Notes: generated by a model not told the origin, from the letters alone. Positions 52,822 to 62,159 are shown, counted from the stretch's first letter. The stretch is 64,000 bases of DNA from Devosia epidermidihirudinis (GCF_000971295.1 NZ_LANJ01000016.1:645176-709175); one strand, 5' to 3'. Numbers and translations: made by a program.

Positions 52822-52835
52822 CCTTTATGATACCC

Positions 52836-52870
52836 AACAGACGTCTCTGCTCACGAGCAGGACGTCTGTT
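52836..52870 (+). other. Long intercistronic hairpin
   Basis: aacagacgtc / gacgtctgtt (10 bp, exact) enclosing ctgct-cacg-agcag (5 bp) with one bulged base. No T tract. It lies just upstream of the DUF924 ribosome-binding site. Confidence 0.75.
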
Positions 52871-52889
52871 CAGCATTTCAGGAGTCAAA

Positions 52890-53435
52890 ATGCGCAGTGC
52901 ACAGGACGTCATTGATTTCTGGTTTGTCGATCACGGCATGGATGACTGGTTTGGCGGCAAGCCCGAATTCGACGTGGCACTGGCCGAGCGCTTTGCCGAG
53001 ACCCATCCCCCTGTGGCGCGCGGCGAAGCCTGGGACTGGCGCAAGACTGCAGAAGGGCGGCTGGCCGAACTGATCGTGCTCGACCAGTTCTCCCGGCAAT
53101 TGCATCGCGGATCGGCCAAGGCGTTTGCGCAGGACACTATGGCGACAGCATTGGCGCAGGAAGCCATCAGCGCCGGGGCCGATCAGGCGGTCGACGCGAA
53201 GTGGCGCATGTTCTTCTACATGCCGTTCATGCACGCGGAATCGCTGAAGGTGCAGGAGGACGGCGTTCGCCTGTTCGCCGCGCTGGGTGACGCGTCACTG
53301 CTCGATTTCATGACCGGGCACCGCGATACCGTGGCACGGTTTGGGCGGTTTCCATTCCGCAACAAGGCGCTGGGTCGCGAGAGCACGGCCGAGGAACTGG
53401 CCTATATGGTCGAACAGGGCGACCGGGCGTTTTAA
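52890..53435 (+). CDS. DUF924 family protein
   Basis: 181 residues from the ATG at 52890, behind AGGAG. All-helical DUF924 family, recognised from VIDFWFVDHGMDDWFGGKPEFDVALAERF, LAELIVLDQFSRQLHRGSAKAFAQD, KWRMFFYMPFMHAESLKVQE and the end ALGRESTAEELAYM. The fold resembles TPR-like helical bundles. Function unknown. It follows the VOC gene by 68 bases, most of which is a strong hairpin. Read-through could link the two. Confidence 0.87.
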   Translation: MRSAQDVIDFWFVDHGMDDWFGGKPEFDVALAERFAETHPPVARGEAWDWRKTAEGRLAELIVLDQFSRQLHRGSAKAFAQDTMATALAQEAISAGADQAVDAKWRMFFYMPFMHAESLKVQEDGVRLFAALGDASLLDFMTGHRDTVARFGRFPFRNKALGRESTAEELAYMVEQGDRAF

Positions 53436-53447
53436 GGGGAAGAGTAC

Positions 53448-53561
53448 CCCCACCTAGCCTCCCCCTGAAAAGGGGGAGGAACAGGCTGAGTTCTTGGCAA
53501 TGTCATGTTACGCCCGCTGCGCGGGTTCCTCCCCTATCAGGGGGAGGTTAGGTGGGGGTAT
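53448..53561. repeat. Palindromic intergenic repeat, family E (paired arms)
   Basis: tacccccacctagcctcccc at the left is inverted as ggggaggttaggtgggggta at the right, each with an inner cccct/agggg dyad. It separates converging genes. A related, different pair is at 56220-56371. Confidence 0.75.
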
Positions 53562-53564
53562 CCT

Positions 53565-54476
53565 CTAACCAAGCAGCTTGGGATCGACCAGCGCGCCCTT
53601 TTGGCCGATGACGACGCCCGCAACCCGGTGGCCGTTTTCGGCGGCTTCGCGCAGGGACTTTCCGGCGAGCCGCGCCGAGAGATAACCGCCATTGAAGCTG
53701 TCGCCAGCGCCGGTGGCGTCGACCACTGTGGCGCCTGGCTTGGGCGCGACACGGACGCGTTCATTGGCGGTGGCAATGACAGCTTCGCCCGCACCATCCT
53801 TGACCACGACTTCCTCAACCCCGAGTTCGAGGTAGCGGTCAGCCGTGTCGTCGATGGACGTGTCGCCGAACAGCGGGGCTTCGTCAGTGTGGGTGGGCAG
53901 CACGATATCGCAGAGCGTGGCGGCCGCGGTCAGCACCGCCGTCATGACGCGTGGGCTGGTCCACAGGGCCGGGCGGATATTGGTGTCGAACACCACTTTG
54001 GCGCCCGCATCGCGCGCCTTGACGATGGCGCCGAGCAGGCGGCCACGGGCGCGTGGAGCCAGAATGGCCAGGGTAATGCCCGAGAAATACACCACCTTGG
54101 CGTCCTTGACGGCAGCGGCCAGCGCATCCCTGTCATCGGCCAAAAGTTTGGCAGCGGAGGTGTCGCGCCAATAGGTGAAGTGGCGATCACCATCCTGCTG
54201 GTGGATCATATAGAGACCGGGGCGGCGGCCGGGCACGGTGCGGATATGGCTGGTGCCGATCTGGTTGGCATCGAGAAAGCCGCGGATATCGCTGGAATAG
54301 CGATCATCGCCAAGGCCGGTGAAGTAATCGACCGACCAGTCCTGGCCGAGCAGGGCGCGCATATACCAGGCGGTATTGAGCGTATCACCGGCATAGCCGA
54401 GGCGATAAGTGCGGTCCTCACCACCGCTCATCTCGATCATGCATTCACCGATGCTGACGAAGCGCTGCTGTGCCAA
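53565..54476 (-). CDS. PfkB-family sugar kinase, probable 2-keto-3-deoxygluconate kinase
   Basis: 303 residues with a TTG start behind AAGGA. Ribokinase fold: the N-terminal FVSIGECMIEMSGG is typical of KDG kinases (KdgK), followed by GYAGDTLNTAWYMRALLG in the sugar-binding part and the C-terminal ATP/anion-hole motif DATGAGDSFNGGYL with the catalytic Asp. It phosphorylates 2-keto-3-deoxygluconate for Entner-Doudoroff-type cleavage. It is divergent from a fructuronate reductase/mannitol dehydrogenase-type gene, which supports a hexuronate route. Other sugar substrates cannot be excluded. Confidence 0.83.
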   Translation of the reverse strand: MAQQRFVSIGECMIEMSGGEDRTYRLGYAGDTLNTAWYMRALLGQDWSVDYFTGLGDDRYSSDIRGFLDANQIGTSHIRTVPGRRPGLYMIHQQDGDRHFTYWRDTSAAKLLADDRDALAAAVKDAKVVYFSGITLAILAPRARGRLLGAIVKARDAGAKVVFDTNIRPALWTSPRVMTAVLTAAATLCDIVLPTHTDEAPLFGDTSIDDTADRYLELGVEEVVVKDGAGEAVIATANERVRVAPKPGATVVDATGAGDSFNGGYLSARLAGKSLREAAENGHRVAGVVIGQKGALVDPKLLG

Positions 54477-54542
54477 AGCCTGATCCTTCTCTAATGCCCG
54501 TTTCGCTTACCGACGGTGTTATTTTTGCGCAAGCAGTTTAGA

Positions 54543-54633
54543 AGACCTCATCCTGAGCGTGTCGAAGGACGAGGTCGAGCGCGTGGAGCTGGTGGCCACG
54601 CCCTCGTGGTTCGACAGGCTCACCATGAGGTCT
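54543..54633. repeat. Palindromic intergenic repeat, family D (paired arms)
   Basis: agacctcatcctgagcgtgt..cgaaggacgagg is inverted as cctcgtggttcgacaggctc..accatgaggtct. The arms match with a few exchanges. It lies in the divergent gap between kinase and dehydrogenase genes; the motif type is widespread in alphaproteobacteria. Confidence 0.8.
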
Positions 54634-54708
54634 CCTTAGAACAGCCTAATCTTCCATACAAGAATGATTGCCACTATGGTGCGCCTACTTTCCAAGCCGG
54701 AGACGACC

Positions 54709-56187
54709 ATGACGCGCCTCAGCGCCGCCACCCTCGCCAATGCCCCCGCCGGGGTTCGCCTGCCCGACTATGATCGCTCCGCGATCACGCCCGGCATTGT
54801 GCATCTGGGGATCGGCGCGTTCCACCGCGCGCATATGGCGGTCTATGTCGACGATCTGCTCAAGGATCACCCCAGTTGGGGTATTGTCGGCGCGAGCCTG
54901 CGTCGCCCCGACACCAAGGACGCGCTGGAGCCGCAGGACGGGCTTTATACCGTCGCCGTGCGCGACGCCTCGGGCACCAAGGCACGGGTGATCGGCTCGA
55001 TCCTCAAAGTCCTCGACGCCAATAGCCAGCGCGAAGAGCTGCTGGCTGCTATGGCCGATCCGGCCATTCGCATCGTCTCGTTGACCGTGACCGAAAAGGG
55101 CTATTGCCACGATCCGGCAACGGGCGAGCTCGACGCGTCCCATCCCGATATCGTCCACGATCTGGCCAATCCAACCGCACCGCGCTCGGCGCCGGGCATT
55201 ATCGTTGAAGCCTTGGCGCGTCGTCGTGCGGCAGGCCTTGCCCCGTTTGCGGTGCTGAGCTGCGATAACCTGCCCTCCAATGGCGCGACGGTGCAGCGCA
55301 TCGTGACGCGGCTGGCACATCTGCGCGATGCCGAACTGGGCGCTTGGGTGGAGCAGGTGGCTTTCCCCGGCACTATGGTGGACCGCATCGTGCCCGCCAC
55401 AACCGATGAAGACCGCGCCGAGATCGCGGGCCTGATCGGCGCGGAAGATGCCTGGCCGATCGTGACCGAGCCGTTCACCCAATGGGTGATCGAGGATCAT
55501 TTCCCGCAGGGTCGCCCGCCCTTTGAAAGCGTTGGCGCGCAGCTGGTCGACGACGTCGAGCCGTTCGAGCGCATGAAGCTGCGCATGCTCAATGGCAGCC
55601 ACTCGACCTTGGCCTATCTCGGCTATCTGGCTGGATATGAACATGTGTCTGATGCCATGGGCGACGATGATTTTGTCGCGCTGATCCATGGGCTGATGAC
55701 CCATGAGGTCATGCCGACGCTCGATATGCCGGGCACCGATCTTGGTGGGTATCGCGACCGATTGCTCGAGCGTTTCCGCAATCCCGCGCTCAAGCACCGC
55801 ACCTGGCAGATTGCCATGGATGGCAGCCAGAAGCTGCCGCAGCGTCTGCTGGGCACCATTCGCGACCGCATGGCGGCCGAGCAGCCGTTCGAGCGGCTGG
55901 CGCTCGGGGTGGCCGGGTGGATGCGCTATGTCATGGGCATTGATGAGGCTGGCGAAATCATCGACGTGCGCGACCCGCTGGCCATGCGCATGCTGGCGAT
56001 TGCCGCCGACGCGGGCGACGACGCCGAAGACCTCTATATCGGGCTGGCCGACCTGACCGAAGTGTTCGGCACCGATCTGGCCGACAACCAAAGTTTCGGC
56101 GAAGCCGTGGCGACGCACCTCGATACACTGTTCGAGATTGGCGTGGTGGCGACGGTGGCCGAGGTGGTGGAAGAGAACGCTGCTTAG
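54709..56187 (+). CDS. Mannitol dehydrogenase/fructuronate reductase family protein
   Basis: 492 residues from the ATG at 54709, behind GGAGA. Polyol-specific long-chain dehydrogenase with the N-terminal Rossmann domain (VHLGIGAFHRAHMAVYVDDLL, residues ~29-50), TVTEKGYCHD, the NAD-binding SCDNLPSNGATVQRIV and the C-terminal catalytic domain with KLRMLNGSHSTLAYLG, whose Lys and Asn-His are the catalytic residues of the family. UxuB (D-fructuronate to D-mannonate) and mannitol 2-dehydrogenase are both possible; the neighbouring KDG-kinase-like gene favours fructuronate reductase. No uxuA was seen in the window. Confidence 0.87.
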   Translation: MTRLSAATLANAPAGVRLPDYDRSAITPGIVHLGIGAFHRAHMAVYVDDLLKDHPSWGIVGASLRRPDTKDALEPQDGLYTVAVRDASGTKARVIGSILKVLDANSQREELLAAMADPAIRIVSLTVTEKGYCHDPATGELDASHPDIVHDLANPTAPRSAPGIIVEALARRRAAGLAPFAVLSCDNLPSNGATVQRIVTRLAHLRDAELGAWVEQVAFPGTMVDRIVPATTDEDRAEIAGLIGAEDAWPIVTEPFTQWVIEDHFPQGRPPFESVGAQLVDDVEPFERMKLRMLNGSHSTLAYLGYLAGYEHVSDAMGDDDFVALIHGLMTHEVMPTLDMPGTDLGGYRDRLLERFRNPALKHRTWQIAMDGSQKLPQRLLGTIRDRMAAEQPFERLALGVAGWMRYVMGIDEAGEIIDVRDPLAMRMLAIAADAGDDAEDLYIGLADLTEVFGTDLADNQSFGEAVATHLDTLFEIGVVATVAEVVEENAA

Positions 56188-56219
56188 GCGCTCGTGTGAG
56201 TGGCTAGGTCCTCCGTCGT

Positions 56220-56371
56220 CTCCCTCCCCCCTTGTGGGGAGGGATCAAGGGTGGGGGAGGGCCAGGCATTGAGTGTGCGGAGAGAAACCCCCACCCTGCT
56301 CGATGACGGACTTAGCCGGAGCTAAGTCCTATCGCGCGTCCCTCCCCACAAGGGGGAGGGAGGTCGACTGA
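56220..56371. repeat. Palindromic intergenic repeat, family E' (paired arms)
   Basis: ccctcccccttgtggggagg..gatcaagggtggggg faces an inverted ccccacccttg-like arm and cctccccacaagggggaggg. It separates converging genes; the central part includes a small dyad (gacttagccggagctaagtc). Confidence 0.7.
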
Positions 56372-56383
56372 TGGATTCTCTCT

Positions 56384-57538
56384 TTAAACCCGGCCTTCCA
56401 TGGCCCGGTCAAAAATCTCCAGTGCGCGTTCTTTGGTCAACTCGATCGGATTGCCGCCGGCGGTGGGGTCGACGATTGCCATGTCGCCGATCAGCTCGCG
56501 TTTGCTGGCGTCCACTTTGAAGTCGGCCAGGGTGTGCGGCACGCCGAGGCGGTGGCGGAGGGCGGTGACGGCGTGCTGGAAGGCTTCAAAGGTTGGTGCG
56601 AGGCCGAGATAGGCCGACAGCCGGGCGATGCGGGCTTCGATGGCCGATTTATTGACCGCCAGCACATAGGGCATGAACACCGCATTGGTCATGCCGTGAT
56701 GGGTGTCATAGAGCGCGCCGACGGGGTGGCTGAGGGCGTGAATGGCGCCAAGGCCCTTCTGGAACGCGGTGGCGCCCATGGCGGCGGCGCTCATCATGTG
56801 GCCGCGCGCTTCGACATCATTGGGATTGGCATAGACCTTGGGCAGGTTCTCGAAGACGAGGCGAATGCCTTCGACGGCGATGCCATCGGCCATCGGGTGA
56901 TAGCCCGGCGCGCAATAGGCTTCGAGGCAATGGGCCAGCGCATCCATGCCGGTGCCCACGGTGATGAATTGCGGCATGCCGACGGTGAGTTCGGGGTCGG
57001 CGATCACCACCTTGGGCATCATCAGGGGATGGAAGATGACCTTTTTGGTGTGGGTGGTTTCGTCGGTGATGACGCCCGCACGGCCCACTTCAGAGCCGGT
57101 GCCGGCGGTGGTCGGTACGGCGATGATTGGGAAAATGCCCTTGGGATCGGCGCGGGTCCACCAATCGCCAATGTCCTCGAAGTCCCACATCGGGCGGGTC
57201 TGGCCCGCCATGAAGGCGATGACCTTGCCCACATCGAGGCCCGAACCGCCGCCAAAGGCGATGACGCCATCATGGCCGCCTTCGCGCAGCACCTTGATGC
57301 CGGCTTCCACATTGGCCGAAATCGGGTTGGGTTTCACATCGGCAAACACCCCGACGTCATAGCCCGCGTCTTTGAGCAGCTGGATGGTTTTCTGCGTCAC
57401 CGGGAGATTGACGAGGCCAGCGTCGGTGACGAGCAGGGGCTTGGTGATCCCTGCCGATTTCAGCGCTTCGGGGAGCTCGGCGATGCGGCCGGGGCCGAAC
57501 TTGATGGCGGTGGGGTAGTTCCAGTTGGCTTTGGTCAT
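56384..57538 (-). CDS. Iron-containing alcohol dehydrogenase
   Basis: 384 residues from the ATG at 57538, behind GAGG. Group III (FucO/YqhD-like) NAD(P)-dependent dehydrogenase. The nucleotide motif is GGGSGLDVGK (residues 96-105), then PTTAGTGSEV; metal ligands D199, H203, H267 and H281 are all visible in the expected spacing. It oxidises a primary alcohol, or the reverse. Last gene of a leftward group with a permease, glutamine-synthetase-like and aldehyde dehydrogenase genes, 149 bases after the last of these. In that setting it may oxidise a gamma-glutamylated amino alcohol to the aldehyde. Confidence 0.9.
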   Translation of the reverse strand: MTKANWNYPTAIKFGPGRIAELPEALKSAGITKPLLVTDAGLVNLPVTQKTIQLLKDAGYDVGVFADVKPNPISANVEAGIKVLREGGHDGVIAFGGGSGLDVGKVIAFMAGQTRPMWDFEDIGDWWTRADPKGIFPIIAVPTTAGTGSEVGRAGVITDETTHTKKVIFHPLMMPKVVIADPELTVGMPQFITVGTGMDALAHCLEAYCAPGYHPMADGIAVEGIRLVFENLPKVYANPNDVEARGHMMSAAAMGATAFQKGLGAIHALSHPVGALYDTHHGMTNAVFMPYVLAVNKSAIEARIARLSAYLGLAPTFEAFQHAVTALRHRLGVPHTLADFKVDASKRELIGDMAIVDPTAGGNPIELTKERALEIFDRAMEGRV

Positions 57539-57580
57539 TGTGGCCTCGTTGTTCGGTTCGGCTTTTGCCTTTCCACCAGC

Positions 57581-57663
57581 GTCATTGCCGGGCTTGTCCC
57601 GGCAATCCATCGCGGTTTCGCGCTGGCGGTGGCATGGACCACCGGGACAGGCCCGGTGGTGAC
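57581..57663. repeat. Palindromic intergenic repeat, family B (paired arms)
   Basis: gtcattgccgggcttgtccc..ggcaatccat is followed by the inverted, partly changed atggaccaccgggacaggcc..cggtggtgac. Located between the aldehyde and alcohol dehydrogenase genes. Confidence 0.75.
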
Positions 57664-57687
57664 GATGGGGCGTGATCGGTTTCCTGA

Positions 57688-59070
57688 CTACACCCGCTTC
57701 AGATGATAGCTCTTGGGCTGGGTCAGGTTGGCGTAGCCGATTTCGGAGAGGGCGCCGCCCTTGCCGGTGTCTTTGACGCCTGTCCAGACCAGCGCCGGAT
57801 CGAGATAGTCGCAACGATTGGCGAAGACCGTGCCGGTCTCGATGCTGCCGCCGAGCTTGGCCGCTGCGTCGAGATCTTCGGTCCAGATCGAGGCGGTGAG
57901 GCCATAGGGGCTGTCGTTCATTAGCGTGATGGCCTCGGCGTCATCGGCCACTTTCATGATGCCGACCACGGGGCCGAAGCTCTCCTCACGCATCACCGAC
58001 ATCTGGTGGTTGACGTTGGTCAGCACTTCGGGCGCGAGATAGGGCGAGCCGGGCTTGTCGAGATCGTGCCGTGAATTGAGATGGCGCGTCGCGCCGCCGC
58101 GCAGGGCCTCTTCGGTCTGCTGGCGAACATGGTCGGCGAAATTGCCGCGCGCCATGGGGCCAACAATCGTGTCGGCATCGAGCGGATTGCCCAGCGTCCA
58201 GCCCTTGGCATTGTCGATGAAGCGCTCGACGAAATTGCCGTAGACGCTTTCATGCACATAGATGCGCTCGACGCCGCAGCAGGATTGGCCGGAGTTGAAG
58301 AACGAGCCATCGACGAGGTTTTCGACGGCGTTATCGAGATTGGCATCGGCGCGGACATAGGCGGGGTCCTTGCCGCCCAGCTCAAGGCCGAGCGTGGCAA
58401 AGGTGCCGGCGGCGGCCTTTTCGATGCGGCGGCCGCCTTCGACCGAGCCGGTGAAATTGATGTGGTCGATCTGGCCCGAGCCGATCAGTTTTTCCGTGTC
58501 GGCATGGCCCAGCACCAGGTTCTGGAACAGGCCGAGCGGCAGGCCCGCGCTTTCGGCGGCGGCGGCGAAGCGCTCACCGGCCAGCAGGGTCTGGCTGGCG
58601 TGCTTGAGAATGATGGCATTGCCCGCCATCAGGCCGGGGACGATGGAATTGACGGCGGTGAGGAAGGGGTAGTTCCACGGCGCAATCACCATCACGGTGC
58701 CCAGCGCCTCGCGGGTGATGTAGCGGGTGAAGCCTTCTTTTTCGGGCTTGATCGATGGCGCGAGGGCCTCGGCGGCCAGCTCGATCATATAGCGCGCGCG
58801 CTCTTCGACGCCCCGCTTTTCACCGCCGAAACGGATCGGGCGGCCCATCTGCCAGGCCAGTTCGGGCACGATGTCATCGTTCATCAGCAGCAACGCATCG
58901 AGGAAATGGCTGAGGATTTTCTGCCGCTCGGCAATCGTGGTCTCGCCCCAGCTATGGCGCGCCGCCTTGGCGCGCACCACGGCGGTCTCGATGTCGGTTG
59001 CGCTGGCCAATGGCCGCTCGGCATAGACGCTGCCATCGATGGGGGAGATGATCTTGACCGTCTCGGTCAT
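57688..59070 (-). CDS. NAD(P)-dependent aldehyde dehydrogenase
   Basis: 460 residues from the ATG at 59070; AAAGG lies about 11 bases upstream. Classical ALDH: APWNYPFL with N133, catalytic Glu E230 (GLELGGKDPAYV) and nucleophile C264 (GQSCCGVER). Slightly short at the N-terminus compared with the 480-500-residue norm. Relatives oxidise aminoaldehydes, succinic semialdehyde or gamma-glutamyl aldehydes (PuuC-type). The flanking GS-like and alcohol dehydrogenase genes suggest that it oxidises the gamma-glutamyl aldehyde formed by the latter. Confidence 0.92.
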   Translation of the reverse strand: MTETVKIISPIDGSVYAERPLASATDIETAVVRAKAARHSWGETTIAERQKILSHFLDALLLMNDDIVPELAWQMGRPIRFGGEKRGVEERARYMIELAAEALAPSIKPEKEGFTRYITREALGTVMVIAPWNYPFLTAVNSIVPGLMAGNAIILKHASQTLLAGERFAAAAESAGLPLGLFQNLVLGHADTEKLIGSGQIDHINFTGSVEGGRRIEKAAAGTFATLGLELGGKDPAYVRADANLDNAVENLVDGSFFNSGQSCCGVERIYVHESVYGNFVERFIDNAKGWTLGNPLDADTIVGPMARGNFADHVRQQTEEALRGGATRHLNSRHDLDKPGSPYLAPEVLTNVNHQMSVMREESFGPVVGIMKVADDAEAITLMNDSPYGLTASIWTEDLDAAAKLGGSIETGTVFANRCDYLDPALVWTGVKDTGKGGALSEIGYANLTQPKSYHLKRV

Positions 59071-59094
59071 GGTTTTTTTGCCTTTTAACTCGGT

Positions 59095-59194
59095 GTCATT
59101 CCCGCGAAAGCGGGAATCCCACTTGGGCCGGAGAGGGAGATTCCCGCTTTCGCGGGAATGACGCGGTGGCTGCCGGGACAAGCCCGGCAATGAC
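59095..59194. repeat. Composite repeat: family A pair plus family B copy
   Basis: 59095-59118 and 59139-59162 repeat the two 24-base arms seen at 316-383; 59171-59194 is an inverted family-B unit (tgccgggacaagcccggcaa..tgac). It lies between the GS-like and aldehyde dehydrogenase genes. Confidence 0.85.
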
Positions 59195-59228
59195 GGTGGT
59201 GAGGGATTGGGGCCTCCTCATGGCGTGG

Positions 59229-60590
59229 CTAGCTCCGCTCGAAGCCGCGCTGGAGTTCCCAATCGGTGACGCGGCGGTCGTATTCGAGCTGTTCCCATTC
59301 GGCGGTGTGCACATAATGGGCGACGACGTGATCGCCGAACGCGGATTTGAGCATGGCCGAGTTGCGCAGCGTATCGGTGGCCTCGCGCAGCGTCTTGGGG
59401 ATTTCGCGTAGTTCCTTGGTGATATAGGCGTCGCCGACAAACACCGGTTCGAGCTCCAGCTTGTCCTCAATCCCCTTGATCCCAGCAGCGATCAGTGCGG
59501 CGAGGGCGAGGTAGGGGTTGAGATCAGCGCCGCCCATGCGGCACTCGATGCGGATGGATTTGGAGTGTTCGCCGCAGAGCCGGAAACCGGCGGTGCGATT
59601 GTCCGAACTCCAGATCGCCTTGGTGGGCGCGAAGGTGCCCGCCTGGAAACGCTTGTAGCTGTTGATATAGGGCGCGAGGAAATAGGTGATGTCGCGCGCA
59701 TAGGCGAGCTGGCCCGCCATGAACTGCTTCATCAACGTGCTCATGCCGCGCTCGTCGCTGGAATCGGCGAAGAGGGACTTGCCGGATATGTCGGCCAGCG
59801 ACATGTGGATGTGGCTCGATGAGCCCGCCAGCGCATAATCCCACTTGGCCATGAAGGTCACCGACTTGCCCTGGGCATAGGCGATTTCCTTAGTGGCGTT
59901 TTTCAGCACCACATGGCGGTCGGCCATGGTGAGGGCATCGGCGTATTTGACGTTGATCTCTTCCTGGCCGGGGCCCCATTCTCCCTTGGAGCTTTCGACC
60001 GGAATGCCGGAGGCCTGCAGATGCTTGCGCAGCGCGCGCATCACGCCTTCTTCCTTGGTGGTCTGGAAGATATTGTAATCCTGAATGTAATCGCCTGCCG
60101 TCTGCGCGGCGCGATATCCCTTTTGCGCGACGGTGCGATAGTCCTCGTCGAACAGGTAAAATTCGAGCTCGGTCGCGGCATTGGCGGTGTAGCCCATGGC
60201 GGCAAGGCGATCGAGCTGGGCCTTGAGAATGGCGCGCGGGCTATGCGGGATCGGCTCGTGGTGGTGATGGTCGCTGAGATCGCACAACACGATGGCGGTG
60301 CCCTCAAGCCAGCTGGCTTTCATCAGCGTCGCCAGATCGGGCCTCATGACGAAATCGCCATAGCCCTTGCCCCAGTTGGCGGCCTCGTAGCCGGGCACCG
60401 GTTCCATGTCGATATCGTCGGCCAGGAGGTAATCGCAGCCATGGGTTTCGTCTTCGGCCATTTCCAGAAAATACTCGGCCTGGAAGCGCTTGCCGATCAT
60501 GCGACCCTGCATGTCTGGAAAGGCGACGAGCACGGTATCAATGCTGCCCGCGGCGACGTCCTTCGTGAGTTCGGCAAGCGTATAGGCCAT
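59229..60590 (-). CDS. Glutamine-synthetase-family ligase (gamma-glutamylamide synthetase type)
   Basis: 453 residues. GS fold with TELEFYLFDEDYRT (metal Glu), SSHIHMSLAD in place of the usual GMHVHxS, and IRIECRMGGADLNPYLALAALIAAG (ATP/glutamate-binding Arg and NPYL motif). The C-terminal VTDWELQRGFERS is typical of the GlnT/PuuA branch rather than GlnA, and no adenylylation Tyr motif is evident. Such enzymes ligate glutamate to an amine (putrescine, ethanolamine, isopropylamine) instead of ammonia. It sits between an ethanolamine-type permease and two dehydrogenases, which supports an amine substrate. Confidence 0.88.
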   Translation of the reverse strand: MAYTLAELTKDVAAGSIDTVLVAFPDMQGRMIGKRFQAEYFLEMAEDETHGCDYLLADDIDMEPVPGYEAANWGKGYGDFVMRPDLATLMKASWLEGTAIVLCDLSDHHHHEPIPHSPRAILKAQLDRLAAMGYTANAATELEFYLFDEDYRTVAQKGYRAAQTAGDYIQDYNIFQTTKEEGVMRALRKHLQASGIPVESSKGEWGPGQEEINVKYADALTMADRHVVLKNATKEIAYAQGKSVTFMAKWDYALAGSSSHIHMSLADISGKSLFADSSDERGMSTLMKQFMAGQLAYARDITYFLAPYINSYKRFQAGTFAPTKAIWSSDNRTAGFRLCGEHSKSIRIECRMGGADLNPYLALAALIAAGIKGIEDKLELEPVFVGDAYITKELREIPKTLREATDTLRNSAMLKSAFGDHVVAHYVHTAEWEQLEYDRRVTDWELQRGFERS

Positions 60591-60650
60591 TCTGTGTCTC
60601 CTCCAGACAGATAGAATGGCGCCCGGCGCGACCGCCGGACGCCGCGTGGC

Positions 60651-62159
60651 TTATGCCTTGTGTTCGAGCGCGAACTCTTCTTCCGGCGACATGATCAGCT
60701 TGTGGCGGCCGACCAGGGCGAAGTAGACAATGCCCACGGCGCACCACAGCACCACCCAGATCACGCCCTTGTAGAAGTTCGGATCCTGCAGCTGGTAGAA
60801 CAGCGTTACGGCAGCGATGATGATGGTCAGCACGGCGCCGGGAATGCCCACGGGCGAGCGGAATGGCCGCTCGATATTGGGCAGGTTGCGCCGCAGGATG
60901 ATGAAGCTGAGCGCCTGCATGATGTAGCTCAGCATCGCGCCGAACACGGCCATGTTGAGCAGCACCGAGCCGATGATATCGTCACCCAGCTGATCGGGGC
61001 CATCGCCGCCGCCGCCATTTGCAAACCAGATCGTCAGCATCACGGCCAGACCCAGCAGGGCGCCCGAAATCATGGCGATATGGGGCGTCTTATACTTGGT
61101 GTGGGTGACCGACAGCGCCGACGGGAAGTAGCCCGCGCGGCTCAGCGAATAGACCTGACGGCCCTGCGCATAGAGAATGGTGTGGAACGAGGCGATCAGG
61201 CCGATCAGCGCGACCACGCCAAAGATCGGCGCAGCGGCTTCACCATAGATGGCGCGAATGCCCTGCAGGGCAGGCTCAAGCGAGGAGCCGAGGCTGAACG
61301 CACCGACGCCGGCAATGGATGGATTGAGCAGCACGATCATGAACGCGCTGAGCAGCAGGGTGCAGAAGCCGAGCAGAATGCCGCGTGGCATATCGCGCTT
61401 GGGATCGACGGACTCTTCTGCAGCCAGCGGCACCTGCTCGATGGCAAGGAACAGCCAGACCGCGAAGGGCAGAGTGGACAACACACCCTGCCAGCCAAAC
61501 GGGAACCACGAGCCATTGCCCTCTGGCAATTCGACAGCGCCACCATCCGGGCCAACGCCGATATTGAGCGCCCAACGGGAGAAATCGATATGCGGGAAGG
61601 CGCTGAACCAGAAGAACACCAGACCCGCCAGCGAGATCAGCGTGACGGTGAGCGTCACCTTGTAGCTGAGCGCCACGCCAAAAATGTTGAGCGACAGGAA
61701 CAGGGCGAAGAACACCACCCAGAGCAGCGGATACCAGGCGGTATCGAGCCCGGTGATCGAGCCGAAATAGCCCGAGATGAAGGTGCAGATCACCGCCGGT
61801 GTCAGCACATATTCAACGTTTTCAAACAGGCCGGTGACAAAGCCGCCCCATGGCCCCATCGAGGTGCGGGCGAAGGAATAGGCCGCACCCGTATGGGGCA
61901 GGGCCGGGCTCATTTCCGCAATGGAGGAAACCAGGCCCAGATACATGATGGCGATGATACCAGCGGCGACCACCATGCCGCCCCAGCCGCCGGTCATGAA
62001 ACCGAAGTTCCAGCCCGAGAAGTGGCCGGAGATCACCGCGCCCACGCCCAGCGCCCAGAGTGACCAAATGCCCGCATAGCGTTGCAGGCCGCGTTTCTCG
62101 AAATAATCCTTGTCTCGTGTCGCATACGCGACACTCCCGACTCTCTTAGTCTCAGCCAT
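60651..62159 (-). CDS. APC-family permease, ethanolamine-permease-like
   Basis: 502 residues from the ATG at 62159, which has GGGGGA at 8 bases; a GTG two codons upstream is possible. About 12 membrane helices. The N-terminus DYFEKRGLQRYAGIWSLWALGVGAVISGHFSGWNFG, the second-helix GGWGGMVVAAGI and SSIAEMSPALPHTGAAYSFAR match the Eat (ethanolamine permease) subgroup of the amino acid-polyamine-organocation family. The cytosolic tail ends SPEEEFALEHKA. It imports an amine or amino acid, probably the substrate of the GS-like ligase encoded 60 bases downstream. Confidence 0.87.
   Translation of the reverse strand: MAETKRVGSVAYATRDKDYFEKRGLQRYAGIWSLWALGVGAVISGHFSGWNFGFMTGGWGGMVVAAGIIAIMYLGLVSSIAEMSPALPHTGAAYSFARTSMGPWGGFVTGLFENVEYVLTPAVICTFISGYFGSITGLDTAWYPLLWVVFFALFLSLNIFGVALSYKVTLTVTLISLAGLVFFWFSAFPHIDFSRWALNIGVGPDGGAVELPEGNGSWFPFGWQGVLSTLPFAVWLFLAIEQVPLAAEESVDPKRDMPRGILLGFCTLLLSAFMIVLLNPSIAGVGAFSLGSSLEPALQGIRAIYGEAAAPIFGVVALIGLIASFHTILYAQGRQVYSLSRAGYFPSALSVTHTKYKTPHIAMISGALLGLAVMLTIWFANGGGGDGPDQLGDDIIGSVLLNMAVFGAMLSYIMQALSFIILRRNLPNIERPFRSPVGIPGAVLTIIIAAVTLFYQLQDPNFYKGVIWVVLWCAVGIVYFALVGRHKLIMSPEEEFALEHKA

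Noticed and set aside
54685..56118. 477-codon minus-strand frame opposite the mannitol dehydrogenase-family gene
   Set aside because: Antisense shadow of a recognised enzyme gene.
56534..57706. 390-codon plus-strand frame opposite the iron alcohol dehydrogenase gene
   Set aside because: The opposite strand has all metal ligands of the dehydrogenase; this frame is its shadow.
60660..62063. 467-codon plus-strand frame opposite the permease
   Set aside because: Very rich in Asp/His/Gln/Arg, as expected when a membrane protein gene is read in antisense; no start signal.
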